A stretch of DNA of 64,000 bases from DASVHS01 sp038244815 (GCA_038244815.1 JBBRTB010000009.1:1-64000); one strand, 5' to 3'; shown: positions 45,376 through 53,811, numbered from the stretch's first letter. Numbers and translations: made by a program. The notes: generated by a model not told the origin, from the letters alone.

Positions 45376-45394
45376 GGCCTCGGTCCTCGGAGAG
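45374..45394. repeat. Short heptad repeat at the pckA stop
   Basis: Three units (GAGGCCT, CGGTCCT, CGGAGAG) lie between the convergent pckA and lptFG genes. The first overlaps the pckA stop codon. Confidence 0.5.
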
Positions 45395-45397
45395 CGA

Positions 45398-47824
45398 TCA
45401 CGTCTCCACGTGCAGGAACATGTAGACCGCCCCGATGGCGAAGAGGATGTTCGCGCTCCACGCTGAGAGCAGCGCCGGCAGATTGCCGACCTCACCGAAC
45501 TTCGTGAAGATCGCGAAGATCATCCAGTAGACGATGCCCAGGGCAAAGGCGATGGCGATGCCGTAGAGCGCCCCCTTCTTGCCCATCTTGAACGCGAAGG
45601 GGAGGGCGATGAGCGCCATCACCAGGCTGATGACCGGCCACGACGTCTTCGTGTACAGCTTCACCGCCAGATCGTCGGCGCCATAGCCGGAACTGCGGAT
45701 CGTCTCGATGTAGCGGTGCAGTTGTGCGAATGTCATCTGATCCGGTGCCCGCACTTCCGTCTCGAAATCCTCGGGGGTCTCCTGATAGTAGAGCGCGATC
45801 GGCGTGGTGATCGGCGTCTGGGTGGTCGTCCCGTCGTCGAGAAAAGAGAAGATCCAGCCGTCGCTGAACACCCAGGCCCGGCCGTTCCACTTGGCGCGGT
45901 TCGCGAACACGCGGCGCGTCAGCCGGAACTCGGTCGGATGGAACTCGAAGATCTGAACCCTCGACAACGACTGTTCGTTGCGGTCGTAGGCCAGAAAATT
46001 GATGAGGTAATGTCCCTTGCCAACGAACCAGAGCTTCTGGGCCGATGCCGAGATCGGCTTCTTCCCTTCGATCTTCCGCTTGATCGTAGCCACGCGCTGG
46101 TTGGCGTAAGGCAGCACGTAGTCGAGATTCAAGTACGAGACGAGGCTGATGGCGCCGGCGATGGCCACCACGGGCAGGGCTACGCGATAGAGCGATACGC
46201 CGCCCGATTTGAGCGCGGTCACTTCGTTGTTCTTCGAGAGGATGCCGAACGTCACCAGCGTGGCCACCAGCACCGATATCGGCAGGGTCATGTTGATGAC
46301 CTGGAAGACGTAGAAGCGGTAGTAGGTCAGCACGGTGTGGAAGGCGATGTTGTTCGCGCGCACATCCTTGGCGATCTCGGTGTAGTCGACGATGACGAAG
46401 AGCGCCATCGTGGAGATCAGCACAAGGGCCAGAATCTTAAGGAACTCGCGTAGTACGTAGCGGTCGAGGATGTTCGGAAATGTGATGTCCAGCCGGTTCA
46501 GCAGCGACTGCGGCTCCTCAGCCACGGTCTTACGGACCAGAAGGCGACGCGAGATTCTTCCCTGGATCGCTGCCGCCGCACGATGGAACCAGCCCGATTC
46601 ACTCTGCCGGGCGCCGGCGTCGCGGTTGGCACGCCGCAGCAGGTAAATGCCCAGCACCAGCAGGACGAAGTTCGGCGCCCACATGGCCACGAACGGCGGG
46701 AGCTGTCCCGCCGCGGCGAGATGCTCGCCGTTGTTCATGAGCACGTAGTAGACGAGGATGATGGCGATGCTCAGGGAGAACCCGGAGCTCTTGCCACCGC
46801 GGCGGTTGGTGATGCCGAGCGGCAGTCCCAGGATCCCGAATACGAGGCAGGCGAAGGGAATGGCCAGTTTCTTGTGGATCTCCACCCTGGCCAGGTTGTA
46901 GGTCAGCCTGTCGCCGCCGTCCTTTGTCATCTGGGCCTGCCGCAGCAGCTCCCGCAGATCCATCTCCCGAAGCGACCGCGAGATGGCCCCGCTGCTGATG
47001 TCGTTGGCCGACAGATCAGCCACCAGCATGCGTTGGACCTCGTTGCGGTTGCGATCGTAGCGCTGGGGCTTATGCGGGTCCCAGACGTGGTTCTCCGTGC
47101 CGGAGAGGTCCATCCAGACCTGCTTCGTGGCCTTGTCGATCGCCAGCGTTCCGCTCCTGGCCACCACGATGCGCTGTCCGCCACTGGACGGGGCCAGTGC
47201 GCCGGCGGCTGTGTCTTCCTTGTGGGCGTTGGCGCGGTCGACGATCTGTTGCGGCGTCGTGGCGTTATCCGCTGACTCACTGCTGCGCGTGTCGGAGACG
47301 AAGACCCCGCGCCAGCGCCCGGTATGCGGATCGACATCGTTCACGTAAATGATGAGGTTTTCGTAGTCGTCGTAAAAAACGCGCGGTTTGACGTCTTTTT
47401 CGACTGACGAGGTCAGCAGCTCTGCTTTCAGGCTCTGCAGTTGGGTGTTGCTGCGTGGCATCACCACGTTGATGAGGTAGATGTTCAGCAGGAACATCAG
47501 GAAGCTGAAGAAGAACACCGGGCGGTAGATCGTACGGGTGGAGATGCCGAGGGCTCGCAGCGCGATGATCTCGGAGTCGGCGGACATCCGCCCGACGGCG
47601 ATCAGGATTCCGAACAGAAGCGACATCGGCACGGTCAGCACGATGATGTGCGGCAGCGACAGCAGCAGGATCTTGCCGACGACGGCGCCGGAGAGGGAGC
47701 GGCGGATGATCAGGCCGGCGAGGTCGAAGACCTCGCGCATGACGATGAGGGATGTGTAGAACGCGAATCCGAGGGCGGTCGGGCCCAGCATTTCGCGAAA
47801 GATGTAGCGCGTGAGGATCTTCAT
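45398..47824 (-). CDS. LptF-LptG fusion permease of the LPS exporter
   Basis: 808 aa, about twice the length of LptF or LptG. Residues 1-400 form one permease unit (MKILTRYIFREMLGPTALGF, three TM helices, a periplasmic beta-jellyroll, three TM helices). After a basic linker (about 400-445) a second unit begins at FPNILDRYVLREFLKILALVL with the same TM-jellyroll-TM layout to the C-terminus. A fused pair would give the LptB2FG membrane part in one chain; LptB and an LptA-like protein are encoded at the right end. No SD precedes the ATG; TACAAT lies 9 nt upstream. Confidence 0.9.
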   Translation of the reverse strand: MKILTRYIFREMLGPTALGFAFYTSLIVMREVFDLAGLIIRRSLSGAVVGKILLLSLPHIIVLTVPMSLLFGILIAVGRMSADSEIIALRALGISTRTIYRPVFFFSFLMFLLNIYLINVVMPRSNTQLQSLKAELLTSSVEKDVKPRVFYDDYENLIIYVNDVDPHTGRWRGVFVSDTRSSESADNATTPQQIVDRANAHKEDTAAGALAPSSGGQRIVVARSGTLAIDKATKQVWMDLSGTENHVWDPHKPQRYDRNRNEVQRMLVADLSANDISSGAISRSLREMDLRELLRQAQMTKDGGDRLTYNLARVEIHKKLAIPFACLVFGILGLPLGITNRRGGKSSGFSLSIAIILVYYVLMNNGEHLAAAGQLPPFVAMWAPNFVLLVLGIYLLRRANRDAGARQSESGWFHRAAAAIQGRISRRLLVRKTVAEEPQSLLNRLDITFPNILDRYVLREFLKILALVLISTMALFVIVDYTEIAKDVRANNIAFHTVLTYYRFYVFQVINMTLPISVLVATLVTFGILSKNNEVTALKSGGVSLYRVALPVVAIAGAISLVSYLNLDYVLPYANQRVATIKRKIEGKKPISASAQKLWFVGKGHYLINFLAYDRNEQSLSRVQIFEFHPTEFRLTRRVFANRAKWNGRAWVFSDGWIFSFLDDGTTTQTPITTPIALYYQETPEDFETEVRAPDQMTFAQLHRYIETIRSSGYGADDLAVKLYTKTSWPVISLVMALIALPFAFKMGKKGALYGIAIAFALGIVYWMIFAIFTKFGEVGNLPALLSAWSANILFAIGAVYMFLHVET

Positions 47825-47833
47825 CCGCGGCTC

Positions 47834-47839
47834 AATTGT
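47834..47839 (-). promoter_or_regulatory. Candidate leaderless -10 box (TACAAT) of lptFG
   Basis: TACAAT-N9-ATG; the predicted start site is within 3 nt of the start codon. No clear -35. Confidence 0.4.
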
Positions 47840-47904
47840 AACTGACGTAATTGCAGAGGTTTGGCGAACCCGTCCCTGATTTCCTCAGAGTCCGATAAGA
47901 TAGA

Positions 47905-49104
47905 TTATGTTAAATCCTGTGCGGTGACGGGCCGGTGGCTCTCAGCCGTCCTCTCCCGTGTGGCCGCGATGGCCTGCCCGAGGTCGTCGATGAGATCGCG
48001 GACGTCTTCCAGCCCCACTGACAGCCGGATCAATCCGTCGCTGATGCCGATCTGGCGCCGCACCTCCGCCTCGACCGAGGCGTGCGTCATCGTCGGCGGA
48101 TGACAGAACAGGCTGCGGACGCTCCCCAGGCTCTCGGCCAGCGTCCAGAGCCGGAGCTTCTTTGTGAATTTCCGCGTCGTGTCGACATCGGCATCGAGCT
48201 CGAATGACACGATCGAGCCGAATCGGGTCATCTGCCGGCGAGCGATCTCATGATTGGGGTGATCCGTGAATGCCGGATAGATCACACGGCGGACGCTCTC
48301 CTGCTCCCGCAACCAGACGGCCAGCGTCTCCGCGCTGTCGCAGTGACGGTTGACGCGCAGTCCGAGCGTCTTGATGCCGCGGAGTACGAGGAAGCAGTCC
48401 TGCGGCCCGGGCACCGCGCCGATGGCATTCTGGAGGAAGCGCAGCTCTTCGAAGATGGTCTCGTCATTGGTGAGCACGGCTCCCCCGATGACGTCGCTGT
48501 GGCCGTTGATGTACTTGGTCGTCGAGTGCACGACGATGTCGGCGCCGAGATCGAGAGGGCGCTGCAGGACCGGCGAGGCGAAGGTGTTGTCGACCACCAC
48601 GCGCACCCCGGCATGCTTGGCCAGCGCGGCGCAGGCGGCGATGTCGGTGATGCGCAGCAGCGGATTCGAGGGCGTCTCCAGCCAGAGCAGTCTCGTCTCC
48701 GGACGAATGGCCGCTGTGACAGCGGACAGGTCGCCGGCATCGACGAACGTGAAATCGACGCCGAATCTCGTGAAGTACTTCGTGAACAGCCGCCACGCTC
48801 CGCCGTAGAGGTCGCGCGTGGAGACGACGTGATCGCCCTTGCGCAGCAGCGACGCCACGCAATGAATGGCGGCCATGCCGCTGGCAAACGCGACCCCATA
48901 TCGCGCGCCCTCGAGCGCGGCCAGGTTGTCTTCGAGCGCCTGCCGGATCGGATTACCCGTGCGCGAGTAGCAGTAGCCCTTGTTCACGCCCGGCTCGAGC
49001 TGGGCGTAGGTCGAGGTCTGGTAGATCGGTGTGATGACCGCGCCGGTCGTTTCGTCGTCCGGCTGTGCGGCGTGGATTGCGAGCGTATCGAATCGCCAGG
49101 ACAT
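47905..49104 (-). CDS. Cystathionine gamma-synthase/lyase-type PLP enzyme
   Basis: 399 aa of the Cys/Met metabolism PLP family. The PLP lysine is Lys197 in VVHSTTKYINGHSDVIGG; YCYSRTGNPIRQALEDNLAALEGA and SGMAAIHCV bind the cofactor phosphate, and WLETPSNPLLRITDI is conserved. Sequence alone does not separate gamma-synthase (making cystathionine toward methionine) from gamma-lyase or a sulfhydrylase. AGGAGG sits 6 nt before ATG 49104. The 106-nt leader downstream of a Met-rich peptide suggests control by methionine or charged tRNA-Met supply. Confidence 0.9.
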   Translation of the reverse strand: MSWRFDTLAIHAAQPDDETTGAVITPIYQTSTYAQLEPGVNKGYCYSRTGNPIRQALEDNLAALEGARYGVAFASGMAAIHCVASLLRKGDHVVSTRDLYGGAWRLFTKYFTRFGVDFTFVDAGDLSAVTAAIRPETRLLWLETPSNPLLRITDIAACAALAKHAGVRVVVDNTFASPVLQRPLDLGADIVVHSTTKYINGHSDVIGGAVLTNDETIFEELRFLQNAIGAVPGPQDCFLVLRGIKTLGLRVNRHCDSAETLAVWLREQESVRRVIYPAFTDHPNHEIARRQMTRFGSIVSFELDADVDTTRKFTKKLRLWTLAESLGSVRSLFCHPPTMTHASVEAEVRRQIGISDGLIRLSVGLEDVRDLIDDLGQAIAATRERTAESHRPVTAQDLT

Positions 49105-49210
49105 GTCGTTCCTCCTGGAACGGGCGCAAAGACCCGTCCTTCTTCGTGTGAAACCTCGAGTGGAGTGTGAGGAAAAATTACGGAGGACCCGGCTCGAAGA
49201 CGCGACTCGA
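49105..49210 (-). promoter_or_regulatory. Leader of the cystathionine gamma-synthase-type gene
   Basis: Between the leader peptide stop and the gene start lie TCGAGT near the peptide end and ACTCGA about 60 nt later, which could pair; an ATTTTT tract lies between them. A small ACGGG/CCCGT hairpin lies just before the ribosome-binding site. These could form alternative structures, but no known SAM riboswitch core is recognised. Confidence 0.35.
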
Positions 49211-49276
49211 CTACGCGCCTGCGCCCGGGCGGCGCATCACCATTCGGCCCATGAAGGTGGCGGTGACGCGAGACAT
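49211..49276 (-). CDS. Putative 21-residue Met-rich leader peptide
   Basis: A 21-codon frame from ATG 49276 to TAG 49211-49213 encodes MSRVTATFMGRMVMRRPGA and two further residues. Four of the 14 first codons are Met, three of them within six codons (MGRMVM). A near-consensus promoter puts the transcription start 3-4 nt before the ATG, so the message would be leaderless. Position, Met content and the downstream pairing segments match a ribosome-mediated attenuator. It could be fortuitous. Confidence 0.45.
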   Translation of the reverse strand: MSRVTATFMGRMVMRRPGAGA

Positions 49277-49285
49277 GTGTGGTGC

Positions 49286-49314
49286 AATCTAGGTGCGGCC
49301 CGCACGGAAGTCAA
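49286..49314 (-). promoter_or_regulatory. Sigma-70 promoter of the Met-peptide/cystathionine gamma-synthase unit
   Basis: TTGACT (49314-49309), 17-nt spacer, TAGATT (49291-49286). The start site is predicted at about 49279-49280, right at the leader peptide ATG. Confidence 0.7.
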
Positions 49315-49342
49315 GCGAATCAGGCGTTGCCACGATCACTGT

Positions 49343-49363
49343 GGCCCGAGGCCCGAGGCCTGA
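49343..49363. repeat. Heptad repeat (CGAGGCC type) after parB
   Basis: Three perfect 7-nt units, GGCCCGA twice and GGCCTGA, end 1 nt before the parB stop codon. Confidence 0.65.
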
Positions 49364-49364
49364 T

Positions 49365-50198
49365 CTACTCCGATTCCAAGCGGCGCAGCAGCTCGCGTAC
49401 GGCGTCGACGATCTCGCCGCGCGTGACGTTCGACTTCTTGAATGTCAGGTTGACGCTGAACGGCAAGGCCTTGTCTTTGAGCTGGTACGAGTAGTGTTTC
49501 GGGCGGCCGGCCTTCTTGGGCTCGGGGCTCGACGCGGTCTGTTTGCGCAGATCCTCGCGAGACAGCTCTCCTGCCGCGAACCGCTGCACGACCTGCTTCA
49601 TGGCCTCTTCCGAGCCGGCGCGCGCCACCTGCACGAGCACCGACTTGTTGGCGATGCCGGCTTCGCGGCACATGGCCCGGATGCGGTCGGGAATGTCGTT
49701 GATCAGAAGCGTCTCGGTGATGGTCGTCCGCGACTTGCCGATGACCTGGGCGATCTTCTCGTGCGTGTAGCCGAACTTCTGTTGCAGCAGCAGGAACCCC
49801 TCGGCTTCTTCGAACGCCGTCAGGTCCTTGCGCTGAATGTTCTCGATGAGCGCGACCTCGAGCGTTTCCCTGTCGTCGGCCTCGAGCTCGATGGCCGGGA
49901 TCTCGTCGAGTCCGGCCAGCGAGGCGGCCCGGAAGCGGCGCTCACCGGAGATGATCTGGTAGAGGTTCGGTCCGGTGCTGCGCACGAGGATGGGCTGGAG
50001 CACACCCTTCTCGCGAATCGAGGCCGCCAGCTCCTCGATGTTGCCGAGGTTCGTGCGGGGCTGCTCGGCGTTGGGCTCGATCATGGCGATGGGAATCATC
50101 GAACCGATGTGCCGTCCGGAGCGGCGCGTCAACTCCTCGACGTAGTGCGCGTCGTGACGCATGGCCTTCCTCTCGGGTAATCCGCGTTTCATCGTCAT
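49365..50198 (-). CDS. parB: Chromosome partition protein ParB (Spo0J)
   Basis: 277 aa. Binds parS and loads onto DNA as a CTP-driven clamp. The CTP-binding motifs are EQPRTN and GERRFRAASLAG, with ENIQRKDLTAFEEAEGF between them and the HTH domain (YTHEKIAQVIGKSRTTITETLLI). The C-terminal dimerisation region is basic. It lies 4 nt after parA. Usually parAB is near the replication origin, but no parS site or other origin gene is evident here. Confidence 0.93.
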   Translation of the reverse strand: MTMKRGLPERKAMRHDAHYVEELTRRSGRHIGSMIPIAMIEPNAEQPRTNLGNIEELAASIREKGVLQPILVRSTGPNLYQIISGERRFRAASLAGLDEIPAIELEADDRETLEVALIENIQRKDLTAFEEAEGFLLLQQKFGYTHEKIAQVIGKSRTTITETLLINDIPDRIRAMCREAGIANKSVLVQVARAGSEEAMKQVVQRFAAGELSREDLRKQTASSPEPKKAGRPKHYSYQLKDKALPFSVNLTFKKSNVTRGEIVDAVRELLRRLESE

Positions 50199-50202
50199 TG
50201 GT

Positions 50203-50958
50203 TCAGACCCTCGACAGCAGCTCTTCGGAGAGCGAGTAGTACTCCATCGCGCCGCTCGATTTCGGCGCGAACGTGAAAATCGATTCCTTGTAGGCCGGAC
50301 TCTCCTCGAGCCGGATCGACTTGGTGATCACGGTGTTGAACAGGCGGTCGCCGAATACCTGGCCGATCTGATCGTGGATGTCCTTGGCCAGCGTGGTGCG
50401 TTTGTCGTGCATGGTGATGACCACACCCAGAAGCTGGAGGTTGGGATTGGGACGGGCCTTGATCTTCTCGATGGTCTCGAGCAGATCGTCCGTTCCCTCC
50501 AGCGCGAAATACGACGACTGGATGGGCACGAGCACGTGCGTCGAGGCCACCAGCGCGTTGACGGTGATCATGCCGAGCGTCGGTGGAGTGTCGATGAACA
50601 CGTAGTCGTACTCCTCGACCACGCCTTTCATCTTGTCCTTCAGGCGGAACGGTCCGTCGATCTCGCCGATGAGCTTCGATTCCAGCTTGGCCAGGGAGAT
50701 GCGCGACGGAGCCAGACGCAGATTCGCGACCGGGGTCTCGACGATCACGTCGGCGAACTGCAGCTCCTCGCTGACGAGCACGTCGAACATCGACCGGGTG
50801 ATCGATCGCGGATCCACGTAACTCATCGACGAGTTGGCCTGCGGATCGAGGTCGACGAGAAGGGTCTTGAATCCTTTGTTGGCGACGGCGGCGGCGAGGT
50901 TGATGGTGGTGGTGGTCTTTCCCACCCCGCCTTTTTGGTTGGCGACCGTAATGATCAT
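50203..50958 (-). CDS. parA: Chromosome partition ATPase ParA (Soj)
   Basis: 251 aa from ATG 50958 (MIITVANQKGGVGKTTT); the longer frame to 51069 reads through the heptad repeat. The deviant Walker A KGGVGKTTT, VDLDPQANSSM and FIDTPPTLGMITVNAL are intact. ParA ATP-dependent DNA binding, released by ParB, moves the origin region. Operon with parB. Confidence 0.95.
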   Translation of the reverse strand: MIITVANQKGGVGKTTTTINLAAAVANKGFKTLLVDLDPQANSSMSYVDPRSITRSMFDVLVSEELQFADVIVETPVANLRLAPSRISLAKLESKLIGEIDGPFRLKDKMKGVVEEYDYVFIDTPPTLGMITVNALVASTHVLVPIQSSYFALEGTDDLLETIEKIKARPNPNLQLLGVVITMHDKRTTLAKDIHDQIGQVFGDRLFNTVITKSIRLEESPAYKESIFTFAPKSSGAMEYYSLSEELLSRV

Positions 50959-50986
50959 TCGGGCGTGTGGTGATTGTACCGTGAAT

Positions 50987-51072
50987 GGTGGCCGGTGGCT
51001 GGTGGCCGGTCGCGAGCCAGCCGGGCCCGTGCGATGAAGCCCAGCGACCCGCGACCTGCGACCCGCCACCTC
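50987..51072. repeat. Inverted heptad repeat region (GGTGGCC / CCGCGAC)
   Basis: Left units GGTGGCC, GGTGGCT, GGTGGCC, GGTCGCG (50987-51014) face right units CAGCGAC, CCGCGAC, CTGCGAC, CCGCCAC (51042-51069). It fills the gap between the nuclease-like gene and parA and can fold as a hairpin on the minus-strand transcript. Confidence 0.7.
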
Positions 51073-51561
51073 TTACATCTTGTACTTCCCGAGATCCTCG
51101 GGGCCCAGTTGCTCGAACCACTTCTTCAGCTTCTCGTCCGATTCGTCGCCTTCGGGCGAGATCGTCTGGGCCTGATCGAGAACGGACTGAGCGACGAAGA
51201 TCGGCGCCTCGGTCCGGAGAGCCAGGGCGATGGCGTCGCTGGGCCTGGCGTCGATCTCCAGCGTCTTTCCTGCGGTGAGAACGCGAATCTGGGCGAAGAA
51301 CGTGCTGTCGCGCAGGTCGTTGATGACGACCCGAGTGACGTGGGCATCGAGGCCGGCGATCAGGTTCCTGAGCAGGTCGTGCGTCATGGGACGGGGCGTG
51401 CTGACGTTCTCGAGCTGCAGGGCGATGGCGTTGGCCTCGAAGATGCCCACCCAGATCGGCAGGAAGAATTTCTCGGCTTCATCCTTGAGGACGACGATCG
51501 GCGAGTTCGAGACCGGATCGAGCATCAGTCCTTTGATCGACATAGGAACGAGTTCCGTCAT
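51073..51561 (-). CDS. Bifunctional nuclease family protein (DUF151)
   Basis: 162 aa. The BFN domain is clear: MSIKGLMLDPVSNSPIVVLKD, LPIWVGIFEANAIALQLENVSTPRPMTHDLL and IDARPSDAIALALRTEAPIFV. Plant relatives have RNase/DNase activity; bacterial ones are common but poorly understood. It overlaps the miaB stop by 4 nt (ATGA). Confidence 0.9.
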   Translation of the reverse strand: MTELVPMSIKGLMLDPVSNSPIVVLKDEAEKFFLPIWVGIFEANAIALQLENVSTPRPMTHDLLRNLIAGLDAHVTRVVINDLRDSTFFAQIRVLTAGKTLEIDARPSDAIALALRTEAPIFVAQSVLDQAQTISPEGDESDEKLKKWFEQLGPEDLGKYKM

Positions 51562-52856
51562 GGCGCGGCCTCCCCGCGGAGCGTGTGATGCAGAGCTTCG
51601 TCGATCCGTACTCCTACCAGCGCCCCGGGCGGCGTGGCCGGATGGCCGGAGAAATTGACGACCCAGTTGTCGTCGGTCCGCCCGGCCAGCATGGCCGGAT
51701 CGTTGCGGCTCGGTCCATCGACCAGCACCGGCAGCACCTTGCCGCGATACGACTGCAGCCGTTCCTGCTTGTGATGCTCGTGCAGCTCGAAGAGACGGGC
51801 CAGGCGCTCGGAGGCCACCGCGTCGTCGACCGGCCCGCCGATCCTGAGCGACGGCGTCCCCGGCCGCGGCGAATACTTGAACGCGAACAGAGAACCGTAG
51901 CGTACCTCTTCGATCAGAGACAGCGTTTGCCGGAAATCGTCTTCGCTCTCGCCGGGGAAGCCGACGATGACGTCCGTGGAGAAGTGAATTTCGGGGATGG
52001 CGGCCCGGATGCGGCCGATGATCTGCAGATACTTCTCGCGCCAGTACAGCCGCTTCATCCGCCGCAAAACGGCCGACGATCCTGACTGTACCGGCAGATG
52101 CAGATACCGCGAGACGTTGGGATGATCGCGCATCGCGGCGATCATGCCGTCGTTCACCTCGGCCGGATGCGAGGTCATGAACCGCAGCCTGGCCACACCG
52201 GGAATCTCCGCGACACCGGAGAGCAGCGTGCCGAAGTCCCGTCCGGAACGGGGGCAGCGGTACGCGTTCACGGTCTGGCCGAGGAGCTCGATCTCGACGC
52301 GGCCGGTGGCCACGGCGGCGCGCACTTCGTCGAGCACGTCATCGAACGGCCGCGACACCTCGCGTCCGCGCGTCGTAGGCACGATGCAGAATGTGCAGTT
52401 CTTGTTGCAGCCTTCGATGATCGTGACCTGGGCCCGGGTGGCAGAGGGCCGGTCCATGGTCAGGTAGTCGTAACGGCGGTCCTCGGGGAAATCGACGGCA
52501 ATCGTTTTCGAGCCGTCGAGGATTTCCTCGAGGTAGCCGACGTTGCCGGGACCCATGACGAAATCGACCCACGGCGCGCGGTCGAGAATGCGCTCCCCTT
52601 CCTGCTGTGCCAGACAGCCGGCGACGCCGATCCGGACTCCCGACTGTTTCTTCAGTTCGCGCAGCGCACCGAGGCGAGAGAAGACTTTCTGTTCGGCCTT
52701 CTCGCGGATGCTGCAGGTGTTGAGGAGAATCAGCGTGGCATCCTTCTCATCGTCGACGCGCTTCCAGCCGCGCAGCTTGAGGCTGCCCGACAAGCGCTGG
52801 GTGTCCAGATCGTTCATCTGGCAGCCCCAGGTCTCGATGAAGTAGGTTCCGCTCAT
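51558..52856 (-). CDS. miaB: tRNA-2-methylthio-N6-dimethylallyladenosine synthase
   Basis: 432 aa radical-SAM methylthiotransferase acting on A37 of tRNAs. The N-terminal UPF0004 domain holds cysteines in ETWGCQMN, LNTCSIRE and VAGCLAQ that bind the auxiliary cluster; the radical SAM site is GCNKNCTFCIVP. The C-terminal TRAM domain is present (YRGKVLPVLVDGPS). Overlaps both neighbours by 4 nt. Confidence 0.96.
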   Translation of the reverse strand: MSGTYFIETWGCQMNDLDTQRLSGSLKLRGWKRVDDEKDATLILLNTCSIREKAEQKVFSRLGALRELKKQSGVRIGVAGCLAQQEGERILDRAPWVDFVMGPGNVGYLEEILDGSKTIAVDFPEDRRYDYLTMDRPSATRAQVTIIEGCNKNCTFCIVPTTRGREVSRPFDDVLDEVRAAVATGRVEIELLGQTVNAYRCPRSGRDFGTLLSGVAEIPGVARLRFMTSHPAEVNDGMIAAMRDHPNVSRYLHLPVQSGSSAVLRRMKRLYWREKYLQIIGRIRAAIPEIHFSTDVIVGFPGESEDDFRQTLSLIEEVRYGSLFAFKYSPRPGTPSLRIGGPVDDAVASERLARLFELHEHHKQERLQSYRGKVLPVLVDGPSRNDPAMLAGRTDDNWVVNFSGHPATPPGALVGVRIDEALHHTLRGEAAP

Positions 52857-53431
52857 TTCTGATTCGATGCGCTCAGTTTCAGGACGGTATCGCGCGCATC
52901 AGCCAGCTGCTGCCGGGCTTCCTCGAGCTGATGCCTGGTCTGCTTGAAGCGCTTCTGCAACACGTTGTCCCGGTAGTCCGGGTCGTTCTCTTCGTAGTAC
53001 TGCTGTTCGACGTCGTCAAGGGCCTTCTGCAGATCGGTGACTTTCTTCTGTGCCTGGCTCACCCGCTCGTCCGCCGCCTGACGATCGTGATACGACGCGT
53101 CCTGCTGGGCCGCGGTGGGAACGGTGGTGATCTTCGGCAGCGGCGTCTGGGCCTTGGGCGGCAGCTCGATCAGTTTGCCTTTCGACTTCTTGACGTCCTT
53201 GTTCGTGATGACTTTCGTCGAGCTCTTCTTCCGCTTGGCCTTTGCTTCCGCGGCGCGCTTGACCAGATCTTCGGTCGACGGCTTGTCGCTCGGCGCTTCC
53301 TGGGCCAGGACTCCCAGGCTCAGACAAGAGGCGAAGACGATGGCGGCGATGCCCGCCCAGATTCCTCGCCGTCTGCGCGGCTCGGAATGACATTGTCTGC
53401 GCGGCTCGGAATGACATTGGATGACTCTCAT
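52853..53431 (-). CDS. Secreted coiled-coil protein whose signal peptide starts in a repeat
   Basis: 192 aa. Residues 6-24 (CHSEPRRQ, CHSEPRRRRGIW) are encoded by the GTCATTCCGAGC repeat; they form the basic n-region of a signal peptide whose hydrophobic core is AGIAAIVFASCLSLGVLAQ. The mature part is charged, with a coiled coil near residues 120-185 (RVSQAQKKVTDLQKALDDVEQQYYEE ... KRFKQTRHQLEEARQQLADA). Start ATG 53431 overlaps the cupin stop, so the operon context fixes it. The function is unknown; an envelope or polymer-organising role would suit. Confidence 0.65.
   Translation of the reverse strand: MRVIQCHSEPRRQCHSEPRRRRGIWAGIAAIVFASCLSLGVLAQEAPSDKPSTEDLVKRAAEAKAKRKKSSTKVITNKDVKKSKGKLIELPPKAQTPLPKITTVPTAAQQDASYHDRQAADERVSQAQKKVTDLQKALDDVEQQYYEENDPDYRDNVLQKRFKQTRHQLEEARQQLADARDTVLKLSASNQK
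53357..53418. repeat. Palindromic GTCATTCCGAGC repeat with a 24-bp tandem duplication, inside a coding sequence
   Basis: Starts CCCAGATTCCTCGCC (53357) and runs to the AATGAC end; 53371-53394 and 53395-53418 are identical 24-bp units. The 24-bp duplication adds exactly 8 codons, so the frame is kept. Confidence 0.8.
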
Positions 53432-53811
53432 GGTTTGCTCGTCCCGGCGCGGCCGTAGCGATCCTCGAGGCGGACGACGTCGTGAATCTCCGGCGTCGAG
53501 ACCTCCGCAACGTCGGTGTCCACCACCGCCTCCATCCGATGGATCAGGCGTGGTGGAATATGAAAGGCCTCCCCTTCCCGGAGATCGATCTCGCGCCGGT
53601 CGCCGTCGTACTCCACGGTCAGCCGTAACTCTCCACGGACAACAAAGAGGGTCTCTTCTTTCATTTCGTGGTACTGGAGGCTCAGAGACTCGCCCTGGTT
53701 CACGTGGAGAATCTTGCCGACGTAGCGATCGGTCTTTGCGAAGATCAGTTCGTAGCCCCAGGGCTTGGGGATGCGATGGATGTCGCGATGCTGAAAGATG
53801 TCCTGGCTCAT
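53428..53811 (-). CDS. Mannose-6-phosphate isomerase-like cupin
   Basis: 127 aa single-cupin protein. PWGYELIFAKTDRYVGKILHVNQGESLSLQYHEMKEETLFVVRGEL carries the first metal site (QYHEMKEE) and EGEAFHIPPRLIHRMEA the second. It matches the cupin half of bifunctional GMP/mannose-6-phosphate isomerases; alone it may isomerise or sense sugar phosphate. Overlaps ptsI by 4 nt, a fitting place for a sugar-phosphate protein. Confidence 0.8.
   Translation of the reverse strand: MSQDIFQHRDIHRIPKPWGYELIFAKTDRYVGKILHVNQGESLSLQYHEMKEETLFVVRGELRLTVEYDGDRREIDLREGEAFHIPPRLIHRMEAVVDTDVAEVSTPEIHDVVRLEDRYGRAGTSKP

Noticed and set aside
49147..49163. parS-like site near parAB
   Set aside because: The minus-strand GTTTCACACGAA has only about 11 of 16 matches to the parS consensus and is not a palindrome.
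49105..49210. SAM riboswitch upstream of the cystathionine gamma-synthase-type gene
   Set aside because: No S-box, SAM-II or SAM-IV core could be recognised; the leader peptide explanation fits better.
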